A stretch of DNA of 64,000 bases from Mycobacterium sp. E2479 (GCF_001667925.1 NZ_LZJR01000059.1:1-64000); one strand, 5' to 3'. Shown: positions 48,700 to 58,498, counted from the first letter of the stretch. Notes: generated from the sequence alone by a model not told the origin. Translations and numbers: made by a program.

Positions 48700-48960
48700 T
48701 TTCTGCTCGGGTCGGCATGGATGATCAGCGGCGCGCTCATGGCGCTCAACCCACCGCCGCACGATGTTCGCAGAGCGGCGGCGCTGCCGTTCATCGGCTG
48801 GATCACGCTGGCTTTCGGGGTCTACATAGCCATCAAAGCGTGTACACGACCGACATGGCGGGCTCCGGCGAACCGCCCCGCCATGAGCGGGATCACCGGG
48901 TGGACGGCACACATCATGGAGCAGACCGCGTCCAACGAGCTGATCCGTCCACTGAGCGGG
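48700..48960 (+). pseudogene. Possible remnant of a small membrane protein gene
   Basis: The 445-base gap between the 2-hydroxyacid dehydrogenase and pyruvate carboxylase holds one stretch that looks coding: AVFLLGSAWMISGALMALN, then PFIGWITLAFGVYIAIKA, two hydrophobic segments joined by a short basic loop. The same frame continues without stop into pyc, and upstream it degenerates to Arg/Ser-rich residues. An ATG at 48721 could start it. I read it as a decayed two-helix protein, but a small intact gene is possible. Confidence 0.3.
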
Positions 48961-48997
48961 TATGTCGGCCCCCGCAGCGCGCTCTATCGTAAAGACC

Positions 48998-51900
48998 GTG
49001 TTTGCGAAGGTACTGGTCGCCAATCGCGGGGAGATAGCGATCCGCGCGTTCCGCGCGGCCTATGAGCTGGAAATAGGCACGGTCGCGATCTATCCCTATG
49101 AGGACCGCAATTCCGTGCATCGGCTCAAGGCCGACGAGTCCTATCAGATCGGCGAGGAGGGCCACCCGGTTCGCGCATACCTATCGGTCGACGACATCGT
49201 CGCGACGGCACAGGCTTGCGGAGCGGACGCGATTTATCCCGGCTACGGCTTCTTGTCGGAGAATCCGGACCTGGCGGCGGCGTGCGCGGCGGCGGGCATC
49301 ACCTTCGTCGGCCCGAGCGCAGAGGTGCTCGAGCTCACGGGCAACAAGTCGCGGGCGGTCGCGGCGGCGCGCGAAGCCGGCCTTCCGGTGCTGGCTTCTT
49401 CGGCACCCTCGACGTCGGTCGACGAGCTGCTGGCGGCCGCCGAGTCGATGACCTTCCCGCTATTCGTCAAGGCGGTCGCCGGTGGCGGCGGACGGGGGAT
49501 GCGCCGGGTGGTCGACACCGCCTCGCTGCCCGAGGCGATCGAGGCCGCCAGCCGCGAGGCCGAATCAGCGTTCGGGGATGCCTCGGTGTTCCTCGAGCAG
49601 GCGGTGATCGACCCGCGGCACATCGAGGTGCAAATCCTGGCCGACAGCCAGGGCAATGTCATGCACCTCTACGAGCGCGACTGCAGTGTGCAGCGCCGCC
49701 ACCAGAAGGTCGTCGAGATTGCGCCGGCACCGAATCTGGACCCAGAGCTGCGCCAACAGATCTGCGCAGACGCGGTGACATTCGCGCGGAGCATCGGGTA
49801 TACGTGTGCCGGCACGGTCGAATTCCTACTCGATGAACGCGGCAATCACGTGTTCATCGAGATGAATCCCCGAATCCAGGTGGAGCATACGGTCACCGAG
49901 GAGATCACCGATGTCGACCTGGTGTCGGCGCAGCTGCGCATCGCCGGGGGACAGAGCCTAAAAGACATTGGTTTGACCCAGGATTCGATCGTCCCCCACG
50001 GCGCGGCGTTGCAGTGCCGGATCACCACTGAGGATCCGGCGAACGGTTTCCGCCCGGACACCGGCCGAATCACCGCCTATCGCACGCCCGGCGGCGCGGG
50101 AATCCGGTTGGATGGCGGCACGACGCTGGGCGCCGATATCAGCGCCCACTTCGACTCGATGTTGATCAAATTGACATGCCGGGGCCGCGATTTCGCGACG
50201 GCCGTGCGCCGGGCACGACGCGCGGTCGCGGAGTTTCGGATCCGGGGTGTGTCGACGAATATTCCGTTCCTGCAAGCGGTCCTGGACGACCGTGATTTTC
50301 AGGCCGGCCGCATCACGACATCGTTCATCGAACAGCGCCCGCAGCTACTCACCGCGCGCGGCTCCGCTGACCGCGGCACCAAGATCCTCAACTATCTGGC
50401 CGACGTGACCGTCAACAAGCCGCACGGTGAGCGTCCGTCGACGGTGTACCCGCACGACAAGCTGCCAGACATCGATTTGTCTGTTGAGCCCCCGGACGGT
50501 TCCAAACAGCGGTTGACCGAACTCGGGCCGGAGCGATTTGCGGCCTGGTTGCGCCAGTCGGCCGGCGTCGGCGTCACCGATACCACGTTCCGCGACGCGC
50601 ACCAATCCCTACTCGCCACCCGGGTCCGCACCAGCGGCCTGATCAAGGTGGCGCCCTATATCGCGCGGACCACACCGCAACTGCTGTCGATCGAATGCTG
50701 GGGCGGGGCGACTTACGATGTGGCGCTGCGGTTCCTGAAAGAAGACCCGTGGGAACGATTGGCGACGCTGCGCGAGGCGTTGCCCAACATCTGTCTGCAG
50801 ATGCTGCTGCGCGGGCGCAACACCGTCGGCTACACCCCCTATCCGGAGACGGTGACGACGGCGTTCGTCGAGGAGGCGACGGCGACGGGCATCGATATCT
50901 TCCGGATCTTCGACGCGTTGAACAACGTCGACTCCATGCGGCCGGCGGTGGACGCCGTGCGCGAAACCGGCGCGGCGGTGGCCGAGGTGGCGATGTCCTA
51001 CACCGGGGATGTGAGCGATCCGGCCGAAAAGCTTTACACGCTCGACTATTACCTGAAGCTGGCCGAACAGATCGTCGACGCGGGCGCCCACGTGCTGGCG
51101 ATCAAGGACATGGCTGGGTTGCTGCGTGCGCCGGCGGCAGCGACGCTGGTCTCGGCGCTCAAGTCGCGATTCGACCTACCGGTACACGTGCATACCCACG
51201 ACACCCCGGGCGGTCAGCTGGCCAGCTACGTGGCGGCGTGGCACGCCGGGGCCGACGCCGTCGACGGCGCCGCGGCCCCCCTAGCGGGAACCACCAGCCA
51301 GCCCGCACTGTCGTCCATCGTGGCCGCCGCGGCCAACACGACCTTCGACACCGGCTTATCGCTTTCAGCCGTCTGCGACCTGGAGCCGTATTGGGAGGCG
51401 CTCCGAAAAGTGTACGCGCCCTTCGAATCCGGGCTACCCGCCCCGACTGGACGCGTCTATCACCACGAGATCCCCGGTGGCCAGCTATCGAACCTGCGCC
51501 AGCAGGCCATCGCGCTGGGACTCGGTGACCGTTTCGAGGATATCGAAAACGCCTACGCCGGAGCCGATGCCATCCTTGGACACCTCGTCAAGGTCACCCC
51601 CTCCAGCAAGGTGGTCGGTGACCTGGCGCTGGCACTGGTGGGAGCGGGCGTCAGCGCGCAAGAATTCGCCGACGATCCCGCACGGTACGACATCCCGGAG
51701 TCGGTGATCGGGTTTTTGCGCGGAGAACTCGGTGACCCACCGGGCGGCTGGCCCGAGCCGTTACGCACCAAGGCATTAGAGGGGCGCGGCCCGGCGAAAC
51801 CCGAACAGGCGCTGTCGGCCGACGACGAAAAGGCGTTGGCCACCCCGGGCGTCGAGCGGCAGGCGGCGCTGAACCGGCTGCTGTTCCCCGGGCCGACCAG

Positions 51901-52381
51901 GGAGCTCGAGGACCATCGCGAACAGTACGGGGACACCTCGCGCCTGAGCGCCAACCAGTTCTTCTACGGACTGCGTCAGGGCGATGAACACCGCGTCGAG
52001 CTGGAGCGCGGTGTGGAGCTGTTGATCGGCCTGGAGGCCGTCTCAGACGCGGACGAACGCGGCATGCGCACCGTGATGTGCATACTCAACGGTCAATTAC
52101 GACCCGTCCTGGTACGTGATCGCAGCGTCGCCTCGGACGTGCCCGCCGCCGAGAAGGCCGACCGTGCCAACCCGGATCACATCGCGGCGCCTTTTGCCGG
52201 CGTCGTGACTGTGACCACCGACGTCGGCCAGGAAGTCGAAGCCGGTCAGACGATCGCCACGATCGAGGCGATGAAGATGGAGGCGGCCGTCACCACCCCG
52301 AAGTCCGGAAAGGTCGCACGAATCGCGGTCTCGCAGACGGCACAGGTCGAAGGCGGTGACCTGTTGGTGGTGATCGACTAG
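48998..52381 (+). CDS. pyc: Pyruvate carboxylase
   Basis: Biotin-dependent anaplerotic enzyme making oxaloacetate. The GTG at 48998 (VFAKVLVANRGEIA) gives 1127 residues, the length of the M. tuberculosis enzyme; an ATG at 48962 would add a non-homologous dozen. The biotin carboxylase domain (1 to about 450) has the ATP loop AGGGGRGMR and EMNPRIQVEH. The carboxyltransferase barrel (about 530-800) has DTTFRDAHQS and the metal-binding VHTHDTPGG. The allosteric-linker domain follows. The biotinyl lysine is Lys1093 in EAMKMEA. All catalytic motifs are intact. The location differs from that of M. tuberculosis pca. Confidence 0.95.
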   Translation: MFAKVLVANRGEIAIRAFRAAYELEIGTVAIYPYEDRNSVHRLKADESYQIGEEGHPVRAYLSVDDIVATAQACGADAIYPGYGFLSENPDLAAACAAAGITFVGPSAEVLELTGNKSRAVAAAREAGLPVLASSAPSTSVDELLAAAESMTFPLFVKAVAGGGGRGMRRVVDTASLPEAIEAASREAESAFGDASVFLEQAVIDPRHIEVQILADSQGNVMHLYERDCSVQRRHQKVVEIAPAPNLDPELRQQICADAVTFARSIGYTCAGTVEFLLDERGNHVFIEMNPRIQVEHTVTEEITDVDLVSAQLRIAGGQSLKDIGLTQDSIVPHGAALQCRITTEDPANGFRPDTGRITAYRTPGGAGIRLDGGTTLGADISAHFDSMLIKLTCRGRDFATAVRRARRAVAEFRIRGVSTNIPFLQAVLDDRDFQAGRITTSFIEQRPQLLTARGSADRGTKILNYLADVTVNKPHGERPSTVYPHDKLPDIDLSVEPPDGSKQRLTELGPERFAAWLRQSAGVGVTDTTFRDAHQSLLATRVRTSGLIKVAPYIARTTPQLLSIECWGGATYDVALRFLKEDPWERLATLREALPNICLQMLLRGRNTVGYTPYPETVTTAFVEEATATGIDIFRIFDALNNVDSMRPAVDAVRETGAAVAEVAMSYTGDVSDPAEKLYTLDYYLKLAEQIVDAGAHVLAIKDMAGLLRAPAAATLVSALKSRFDLPVHVHTHDTPGGQLASYVAAWHAGADAVDGAAAPLAGTTSQPALSSIVAAAANTTFDTGLSLSAVCDLEPYWEALRKVYAPFESGLPAPTGRVYHHEIPGGQLSNLRQQAIALGLGDRFEDIENAYAGADAILGHLVKVTPSSKVVGDLALALVGAGVSAQEFADDPARYDIPESVIGFLRGELGDPPGGWPEPLRTKALEGRGPAKPEQALSADDEKALATPGVERQAALNRLLFPGPTRELEDHREQYGDTSRLSANQFFYGLRQGDEHRVELERGVELLIGLEAVSDADERGMRTVMCILNGQLRPVLVRDRSVASDVPAAEKADRANPDHIAAPFAGVVTVTTDVGQEVEAGQTIATIEAMKMEAAVTTPKSGKVARIAVSQTAQVEGGDLLVVID

Positions 52382-52396
52382 CGGCGATCGCCGCCG

Positions 52397-52600
52397 TCAA
52401 GCGCGCCTGCCGTTGATCAGCGCCGAGCGCGCCAGCGTCCGCTCCGCCTGCTTCACGTGGGCAGCGTCGACCAGGACACCGTTCACGCCGGTCGCGCCGC
52501 GTCCGTTGGCCTCGGATTCCCGGTACGCAGCGACATTGGCTTCGGCCCTGGCGATTTCGTCGGCGGTCGGCGCGTAGACCTCGTTGGCGAAACTCGCCGG
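52397..52600 (-). pseudogene. 3' remnant of an HpcH/HpaI-type (citrate lyase beta-like) gene
   Basis: Only the last 65 or so codons remain, reading FANEVYAPTADEIARAEANV in the C-terminal helix and VNGVLVDAAHVKQAERTLAR near the end. These match the C-terminus of CitE-like/malyl-CoA-lyase-type proteins. No start exists; homology ends at about 52600 where a GntR fragment on the other strand begins. Confidence 0.65.
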
Positions 52601-52602
52601 GG

Positions 52603-52857
52603 CTGTTGAATCAGATCAAGCAGGCCGCCCGGGTGGTGCCGAGCAATTTCCTCATCTTGTTCCCCGAGCATGAGAAGCACTCGCTTGACGGACATCAGGA
52701 GTCGCTCGACGCGCTCGGTGCCAAAGACGCCGAACGGGCCCGCACCATCGCCGAAAGACACGTGCTGGACGCCGGACGCTCGCTCGCCGACCGGCTGGAG
52801 CAGCGTGCGGTCACGCCCGGCGCGCCGCCTCCTGAGCCAGTTGAACGCGCGACGTGA
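52603..52857 (+). pseudogene. 3' remnant of a GntR (FCD-domain) regulator gene
   Basis: The frame NQIKQAARVVPSNFLILFPE then HQESLDALGAKDAERARTIA and ERHVLDAG is the C-terminal part of an FCD ligand-binding domain. The DNA-binding half and start are absent. It begins where the HpcH/HpaI remnant on the opposite strand ends, and its own end overlaps the stop of the large LuxR-type regulator. Confidence 0.6.
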
Positions 52858-55800
52858 GCCCGAGTTTCGTGTACACGTGGGTGAGGTGTGTTTGCACGGT
52901 CTTGGGTGAGACGAACAGCCGCTTGGCAATGTCCTTGTTGCCCAACCCTTCACAGACGAGGCGCACGACATCGTGCTCGGCAGGTGTCAACGACGCCCAG
53001 CCGCTGGACGGGCGCTTGCGCTCGCCGCGGCCACGCTGCGCGTAGGCGATCGCCTCCTCGGTCGACAACGCCGCCCCTTCGGCCCACGCCGCGTCGAAGT
53101 CCGCCTCATCCATCGCGTCGCGCAACGCCGCAACCGACGAATCGTAGCTGTCTTGATGGACCTTGAACCGCACGTTCTGGGTGCGCTGGCGGAAGGCGTC
53201 GGCGGCTCCGAAGAGGCGCGCGGCTTGCTGAGTGTCGATATCTCTGGCCAGTTCGGCGAGGCATTCAAGGATGCCGGCAAGCGGTTGATAAACCCCAGAG
53301 CTGGCGGCACAGGCAAGCGCATCATGGGCGTCACGTTCTGCGTTCCCTCGACTGCGCTCTGCGATAGCAACCCGAGCGCGGGCCAGTAGCGCCGCCACCA
53401 GGTGCCACCCCGTCGCCACCGAAGCCGCTTCGTCGGCCAAACTGCGCGCCAACACGAGGTCGCCCTCCGCCAGCGCCACTTCAATGGTGTTGAAGGCACG
53501 TTGCACCACTGCCATCTGGGGTTGGGACACACCGATGTGGTGCGAGGCCCGCTCGCTCGCGTCATGAGCGGCGCGGACGTCGCCCGCGGCCAGCGCCGCC
53601 ACCGACGACGCCGCGTGGCCCATTCCCTTGAAAATTTCATCCATGTCCGACGCGGTCTCGAGTGCCTTATCTACCACAGCGCGCGCCGTATCGACGTCAC
53701 CCTGGTGTGCCAGTGCCATAGCCAGACCCATCCCTGCGATTGGTTTGAGAAACTCGTCGTGATCGGCTTCGCACTCGGCGATTACCCTCTGGAATCGGGC
53801 AACGGCGGAGGCAACGTCGCCGTCCATCAACTGCACCCACGCGAGGTACAGGCGACACATCCGCGAGTTGGGCCGGTCGCCAATCGCATCCGCGATATCG
53901 CGACCTTCTTCACCGGCGGTGCGGGCCGCGATCGGGTCGCCCACGCTCACCCAGGTGTTCGCCTGCCAGGCGAGGATCCGGCTCAGGCTCCATCGATCGT
54001 CCAAACTGCGGGCATACACCATTGCCTCTGCGTAGTACTTTGCGGCCGCCTCCGCGTTGTAATGGACGGCGCCCGCGATCCAGCCACAGGCGGTCAACGT
54101 CCTTGCCAGCAGGGCCGGGTCACCGACTTCGCGAGCGATCGCCAGCCCGCGCTCGGCCCGATCGAAGCTGCCGCCGACAAACATGTTCAACACCGCCGCG
54201 TCGGCGAGCGCCCGGGCACGCACCGAGGCGGACACCTCGAGAGTGTTCAAATCGCGCTCTCCGAGAACGGTGTCGAACCATGCCCGGCCTTCCAGCACGC
54301 GTAAACGCGTGAGCCAAAGTGGTTGGAGCGAGGATGCCAGCGATAGCGCGCGCTCGGTATCGGATGTCTCCAGGTTCCATCCCAACGCGTTGCGCAGGTT
54401 GTCCATCTCGGCTTCCGCCTGATCTAGGCGCTGCGCGTAGTCAGTGCGGGCCGGCGCGTCGAGCAGCGCCGCCATCGCCGTGTAGTAGTCACAATGCCGC
54501 GACCGGACCACGTCGGCCTCGCCCGACTCCCCCAATTTCTCCAGCGCATATTGGCGCACGGTTTCGAGCAGCCGGTATCGCGTTCTTCCGCCGCTGTTTT
54601 CGGCAACCACCAGCGATTTGTCCACCAGCAACGTGAGCTGGTCCAGCACCTGGTAACGCTCGACACCATCGACTCCGGCGACCGCCTGCGCTGCGTCCAG
54701 GTCGAAACCACCCAGGAACACTGCCAACCTGCGGAACAAGATCCGCTCCGTATCGGTGAGCAGGGCGTGCGACCAATCCACCGACGCGCGCAACGTCTGC
54801 TGTCGACGCACCGACGTTCGCGCGCCTCCGGTGAGCAGACGGAAGCGGTCGTGCAGGCTGCCAAGGATCTCATCAACCGACAACGCGCGCATGCGCGCCG
54901 CGGCCAGTTCGATCGCCAATGGCATCCCATCCAGGCGCCGGCAGATCTCGGTGACCGCGCGGGCGTTGTCGTCGTTCACGGTGAAGCCACTTCTAACCAA
55001 CCGCGCACGGTCGGCGAACAACTCGATGGCGTCGTCGGACAGTGACAGCGAGGGCACCTGCCAACCGGCTTCGCCCGTCACACCGAGCGGCTCACGGCTG
55101 GTGGCGAGCACGGTCAGCCGCGGTGCGGACCCGAGGAGGCCAGCGACCATCGCGGCGGACGAGTCGAGCAGATGTTCGCAGTTGTCCACCAGCAGCAGCA
55201 TGTGGCGGTCGCGAAGATGCTGCTGCAGCGTGTCGATGGTGGATCGACCGGGCTGGTCGGGCAGCCCCAGCGCGCGTGCCGCGGCGACCGGCACGACATT
55301 GGGATGGGTGATGGGCGCCAGATCGACGTAACAGATTCCGTCGCCGTACTGCTCGGCGAGGGCCGACGCGACCTGCACGGCTAGGCGCGTCTTGCCCGCT
55401 CCGCCGGCTCCGGTGAGGGTGACCAGACGGTTGGTCGCCAGTGTTTCGCATAGGCCATGGATTTCCCACTGGCGCCCAACAAAATTCGTGAGTTGGGTTG
55501 GAAGATTATGAGAGACATGAGCTTTTGGTGTACGCAGTGGCGGGAAGTCATTGCGCAGGTCTGGGTGGCACAGCTGCACAACCCTTTCGGGACGGGGCAG
55601 GTCCCGAAGCGGATGGCTGCCCATGTCGGCCAGCGACACGTCCGGCGGAAGCTGATCGATGACCAACAGTTCCGTTGCACCCGACAACACCGTCTGTCCG
55701 CCGTGCGCGAGATCGCGCAGTCGGGCGGTGCGGTTGATCGTGGGACCGATGTAGTTGCCCTCATCGCGCAGGCGCACTTCCCCGGTGTTGATGCCGATGC

Positions 55801-56098
55801 GCAGCCGAATCGGCGCCAACGGGGCCCGCTGCAGGTCCAGGGCGCAGGCCACCGCGTCGGACGCGCGAGCAAAGGCGATCACGAAGCTGTCGCCCTCGCC
55901 CTGCTCGACCGGGCGGACTCCGTCGTGGGCCGCCACCACGTCCGTCAGCGTCTGGTCCAGCCGCGCGACAGCAACCGCCATTTCGTCCGGCTGGGTCTGC
56001 CACAGGCGCGTGGAGCCCTCGACGTCTGCCAGCAGCAACGTCACGGTTCCGGTCGGCAGCTCGCTCACGGCCAGGTCGCTCCACTCAGTCTCGCTCAT
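52811..56098 (-). CDS. Large cyclase/ATPase/LuxR-type transcriptional regulator
   Basis: A 1095-residue multidomain regulator. A class III nucleotide cyclase domain (about 15-185) has TLLLADVEGSTRLW with metal Asp25, and GEGDSF with Asp70. A STAND-type ATPase follows, with P-loop LTGAGGAGKTRLA (228-240) and VDNCEHLL. A long helical TPR-like region (about 560-1000) leads to a C-terminal LuxR helix-turn-helix (LTPAEHDVVRLVCEGLGNKD, then VSPKTVQTHLTHVYTKLG). M. tuberculosis has several such proteins (Rv0386, Rv1358, Rv0890c). The start may instead be an ATG at 56110. It is divergent from a P450 with a perfect palindrome between. Confidence 0.9.
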   Translation of the reverse strand: MSETEWSDLAVSELPTGTVTLLLADVEGSTRLWQTQPDEMAVAVARLDQTLTDVVAAHDGVRPVEQGEGDSFVIAFARASDAVACALDLQRAPLAPIRLRIGINTGEVRLRDEGNYIGPTINRTARLRDLAHGGQTVLSGATELLVIDQLPPDVSLADMGSHPLRDLPRPERVVQLCHPDLRNDFPPLRTPKAHVSHNLPTQLTNFVGRQWEIHGLCETLATNRLVTLTGAGGAGKTRLAVQVASALAEQYGDGICYVDLAPITHPNVVPVAAARALGLPDQPGRSTIDTLQQHLRDRHMLLLVDNCEHLLDSSAAMVAGLLGSAPRLTVLATSREPLGVTGEAGWQVPSLSLSDDAIELFADRARLVRSGFTVNDDNARAVTEICRRLDGMPLAIELAAARMRALSVDEILGSLHDRFRLLTGGARTSVRRQQTLRASVDWSHALLTDTERILFRRLAVFLGGFDLDAAQAVAGVDGVERYQVLDQLTLLVDKSLVVAENSGGRTRYRLLETVRQYALEKLGESGEADVVRSRHCDYYTAMAALLDAPARTDYAQRLDQAEAEMDNLRNALGWNLETSDTERALSLASSLQPLWLTRLRVLEGRAWFDTVLGERDLNTLEVSASVRARALADAAVLNMFVGGSFDRAERGLAIAREVGDPALLARTLTACGWIAGAVHYNAEAAAKYYAEAMVYARSLDDRWSLSRILAWQANTWVSVGDPIAARTAGEEGRDIADAIGDRPNSRMCRLYLAWVQLMDGDVASAVARFQRVIAECEADHDEFLKPIAGMGLAMALAHQGDVDTARAVVDKALETASDMDEIFKGMGHAASSVAALAAGDVRAAHDASERASHHIGVSQPQMAVVQRAFNTIEVALAEGDLVLARSLADEAASVATGWHLVAALLARARVAIAERSRGNAERDAHDALACAASSGVYQPLAGILECLAELARDIDTQQAARLFGAADAFRQRTQNVRFKVHQDSYDSSVAALRDAMDEADFDAAWAEGAALSTEEAIAYAQRGRGERKRPSSGWASLTPAEHDVVRLVCEGLGNKDIAKRLFVSPKTVQTHLTHVYTKLGLTSRVQLAQEAARRA

Positions 56099-56128
56099 GC
56101 TAGCCAGCATGCGGTGCTGCGGATCGCA

Positions 56129-56154
56129 GAACATCAGCAAAATTGCTGATGTTC
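56129..56154. promoter_or_regulatory. Perfect 26-bp palindrome in divergent promoter region
   Basis: GAACATCAGCAA (56129-56140), AA, then TTGCTGATGTTC (56143-56154) form 12-base perfect arms. The site lies 31 bases upstream of the LuxR-type regulator start and about 95 upstream of the P450 start. It is much more AT-rich than its surroundings, as expected of an operator rather than a terminator. The regulator itself is the prime candidate to bind it. Confidence 0.65.
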
Positions 56155-56248
56155 CCTGGCGGCCATGTTCAGGTGGGTGTCTAACCCCGAGAGTAATTAG
56201 GTATTTCGCCCGATGGACTGGCGGCGGCGCCGACCAATAGTCGACGTC

Positions 56249-57472
56249 ATGACAACCACCACTCCCGCACCGAGCATCTTTGACAGCACGTGGCCGACCT
56301 TCGCGTATCACGACGCGACAGACCCGGACGAGGCGCACCGCATCATCCGGCAAGCCCACCGGCAGGCGCCGATCGCGCTCGGTAAGTTCGGTCCCGAAAT
56401 TCTCGACTATCGGATGGCCCGCACCGTGCTGCGCGATTCGCGGTTCGCCATACCGCGCGGCATCAGCCTGGTAGTGCAGGGCATCAACTCCGGACCGGTC
56501 TGGGACAAGGTCTGCCAGACGCTCATGTCGGTAGAGCCAAACCAACATCACCGGTTGCGCTGTTTGGTGGCAAGGGCTTTCACTCCCCGGGCGGCCGAGC
56601 GGATGCGCAGGGCGTGCATCGAGGTGATCAGCAAGCTGGTCGACCGGCACCGCGCCGCCGGCCACTGCGACATGGTCCGCGACATCGCCAGGCAGTACCC
56701 GGTTCCGATCATCTGCGCGTTGGTGGGCGCACCGGCTGAAGATTGGCAACTCTTCGCACGCTGGGCCGACGACCTCAGCAAAGCGTTCGACGGCAACGTT
56801 GCGGCCGAGGAGTATGCCATTCTGCGGGCCTGGCGGGAGCTCGACGCTTACCTCGAAGAACTGATCTCACGCCGTCGCCGGTCGCTTGGCGACGATCTGA
56901 TCTCCGACCTGGTCCGCGTCGAAGAGTACGGTGACCGACTCACCCACGACGAACTGGTCAATCTTGTTGCGATCCTTCTCAACGCAGGCACCGACACCAC
57001 GCGAAACCAATTGGCGGCGGCGGTGCAGGCGCTGTGTGACCATCCGGACCAATGGACGTTGCTGGCCGACCATCCCGAGCTAGCACCGAAGGCGGTTGAC
57101 GAACTCATTCGCTACTCACCGGTCGTCTTCGCCGCGCTGCGTGTCGCCACCAGCGATGTCGACCTGGATGGTGTTCAGGTGCCCCAAGGGGCATATGTCA
57201 TGGTCAACACTGCCGCCGCCAATCGCGATCCGGCGATCTACGACGACCCTGATCGCCTCGACATCACACGCGAAGGCGCCGCGCCGGTCCTTACCTTCGG
57301 CGGTGGCGTCCACTACTGCCTCGGCGTCCATCTGGCTCGAATCGAGCTCGTCGAGGCGCTGCAGGTGATCACGCAACGGATAGCCAAACCTCGACGGGTC
57401 GGACCTGCACTGTGGAAGCCCCCCGCGGGGATCAGTGGTCCGACGTCACTCCCGCTCGCGTTCGACCCCTGA
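56249..57472 (+). CDS. Cytochrome P450
   Basis: A 407-residue P450 from ATG 56249. AGTDTT (246-251) is the oxygen-binding motif, E-x-x-R is in DELIRYS (Glu285, Arg288), and the haem loop FGGGVHYCLG gives Cys357. The segment SVEPNQHHRLRCLVARAF is the C-helix that contacts haem propionates. It is divergent from the LuxR-type regulator and converges, 43 bases apart, on the LLM-VOC-MBL-sulfotransferase operon, which suggests that these genes share a pathway. An AT-rich stretch (TAATTAGGTATTT) upstream fits a promoter. Confidence 0.92.
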   Translation: MTTTTPAPSIFDSTWPTFAYHDATDPDEAHRIIRQAHRQAPIALGKFGPEILDYRMARTVLRDSRFAIPRGISLVVQGINSGPVWDKVCQTLMSVEPNQHHRLRCLVARAFTPRAAERMRRACIEVISKLVDRHRAAGHCDMVRDIARQYPVPIICALVGAPAEDWQLFARWADDLSKAFDGNVAAEEYAILRAWRELDAYLEELISRRRRSLGDDLISDLVRVEEYGDRLTHDELVNLVAILLNAGTDTTRNQLAAAVQALCDHPDQWTLLADHPELAPKAVDELIRYSPVVFAALRVATSDVDLDGVQVPQGAYVMVNTAAANRDPAIYDDPDRLDITREGAAPVLTFGGGVHYCLGVHLARIELVEALQVITQRIAKPRRVGPALWKPPAGISGPTSLPLAFDP

Positions 57473-57515
57473 CAGGCGAATCCCAACACACTTGATTCCA
57501 ACGTCTTTCGACGCG

Positions 57516-58484
57516 TCAGGTCAGTGCGGGCAAGACCTTGTCCGTGAGCAACTGGACCGACTTCCACGCTTCGTCGACCGGCATGCCGCCGACCAACGGG
57601 TGCATGACGAGCGGCCCGAAATCATCGGCCTCACGCACCTCCGTGATCAGCTGGCCGGGAGTGAGAAAGCGGTATCGTCCCGATGCCCTGACCTGGTCAA
57701 GAGTCTGGACACCCGGCAAGTGCATGAGCGAACGCTGGTCGGTCGACCATTGACCGTAAGTGACTGCTTCCCAGAGGATGTGTTCACCCAGCTCGGCCCA
57801 TGCCCTGTCCGGATCCTCGTGCAGGTAGATCATTCCGCGGTTGACCGGTCCCGGCATGAGGATGAACGGTGACGTGCCGGCCTCGGCGCACAGCTCGCGG
57901 TAGTAATCGGCGATGTCGGGCAAGTGGTCCGCCAAACTGAGCGGCAGCCGGAACCGGGCCGCGCGACGCGCCGTGGCACGAGCGCCGCCACCTACGTACA
58001 GCGGTGGATGCGGTCGCGTCCAGGTGCCGGTGCAGATTCCAGTTTCCGCATCAGCGCCGGACCAGACCGCCAGCATGCGTTCGAGCAGGCCATCCATCAG
58101 CACGCCACGCCGCCCGAAATCGACTCCTAGGGAGTCGTATTCGACGGGGCGATATCCGAGTCCCACGGTGGTGTGCAGACGGCCGCGGCTCATGTTGTCG
58201 ACGAGTGCGATGTCTTCGGCGAGCCGCACGGGATTCCACAGCGGTCCCAGTGCGCAATCGACGCTGGCGATCAGTTTCGACGTCCGGGCCAAGAACATCG
58301 CCGCGGCCATGATCGGATTGCAGCTCCACCCGTGCCCGGTCGCGTGGTGCTCGTCGACGCTGATCGAGGTGATGCCGCGGGATTCCCCCCACTCCCCGAG
58401 CTCAAGGGCGGCGGACAAGAGCGTGGCCTCAGTGCGTGGATCGCCGTGCGGGGACGCGAAGTTGAAGCGCAGCACCGTCAACAA
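57516..58484 (-). CDS. LLM-class flavin-dependent oxidoreductase
   Basis: A luciferase-like flavin or F420 enzyme. The start is uncertain: TTG 58484 lies nine bases after GGAG and just past the stop of the VOC gene; GTG 58475 is the alternative. The barrel begins VLRFNFASPHGD, with SISVDEHHATGHGW in the second strand, LSRGRLHTTVGLGYRPVEYD-like residues (MSRGRLHTTVGLGYRPVEYD) binding the cofactor phosphate, and PPLYVGGGARATARRAAR later. About 322 residues, usual for the family. It is last in the four-gene operon. Confidence 0.87.
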   Translation of the reverse strand: MLTVLRFNFASPHGDPRTEATLLSAALELGEWGESRGITSISVDEHHATGHGWSCNPIMAAAMFLARTSKLIASVDCALGPLWNPVRLAEDIALVDNMSRGRLHTTVGLGYRPVEYDSLGVDFGRRGVLMDGLLERMLAVWSGADAETGICTGTWTRPHPPLYVGGGARATARRAARFRLPLSLADHLPDIADYYRELCAEAGTSPFILMPGPVNRGMIYLHEDPDRAWAELGEHILWEAVTYGQWSTDQRSLMHLPGVQTLDQVRASGRYRFLTPGQLITEVREADDFGPLVMHPLVGGMPVDEAWKSVQLLTDKVLPALT

Positions 58485-58498
58485 GATGTCCGGCTCCG

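Noticed and set aside
52483..52971. Open frame on the minus strand over the scar and regulator end
   Set aside because: It reads through the opposite strand of the GntR remnant and out of frame with the LuxR-type gene; composition is that of a shadow frame.
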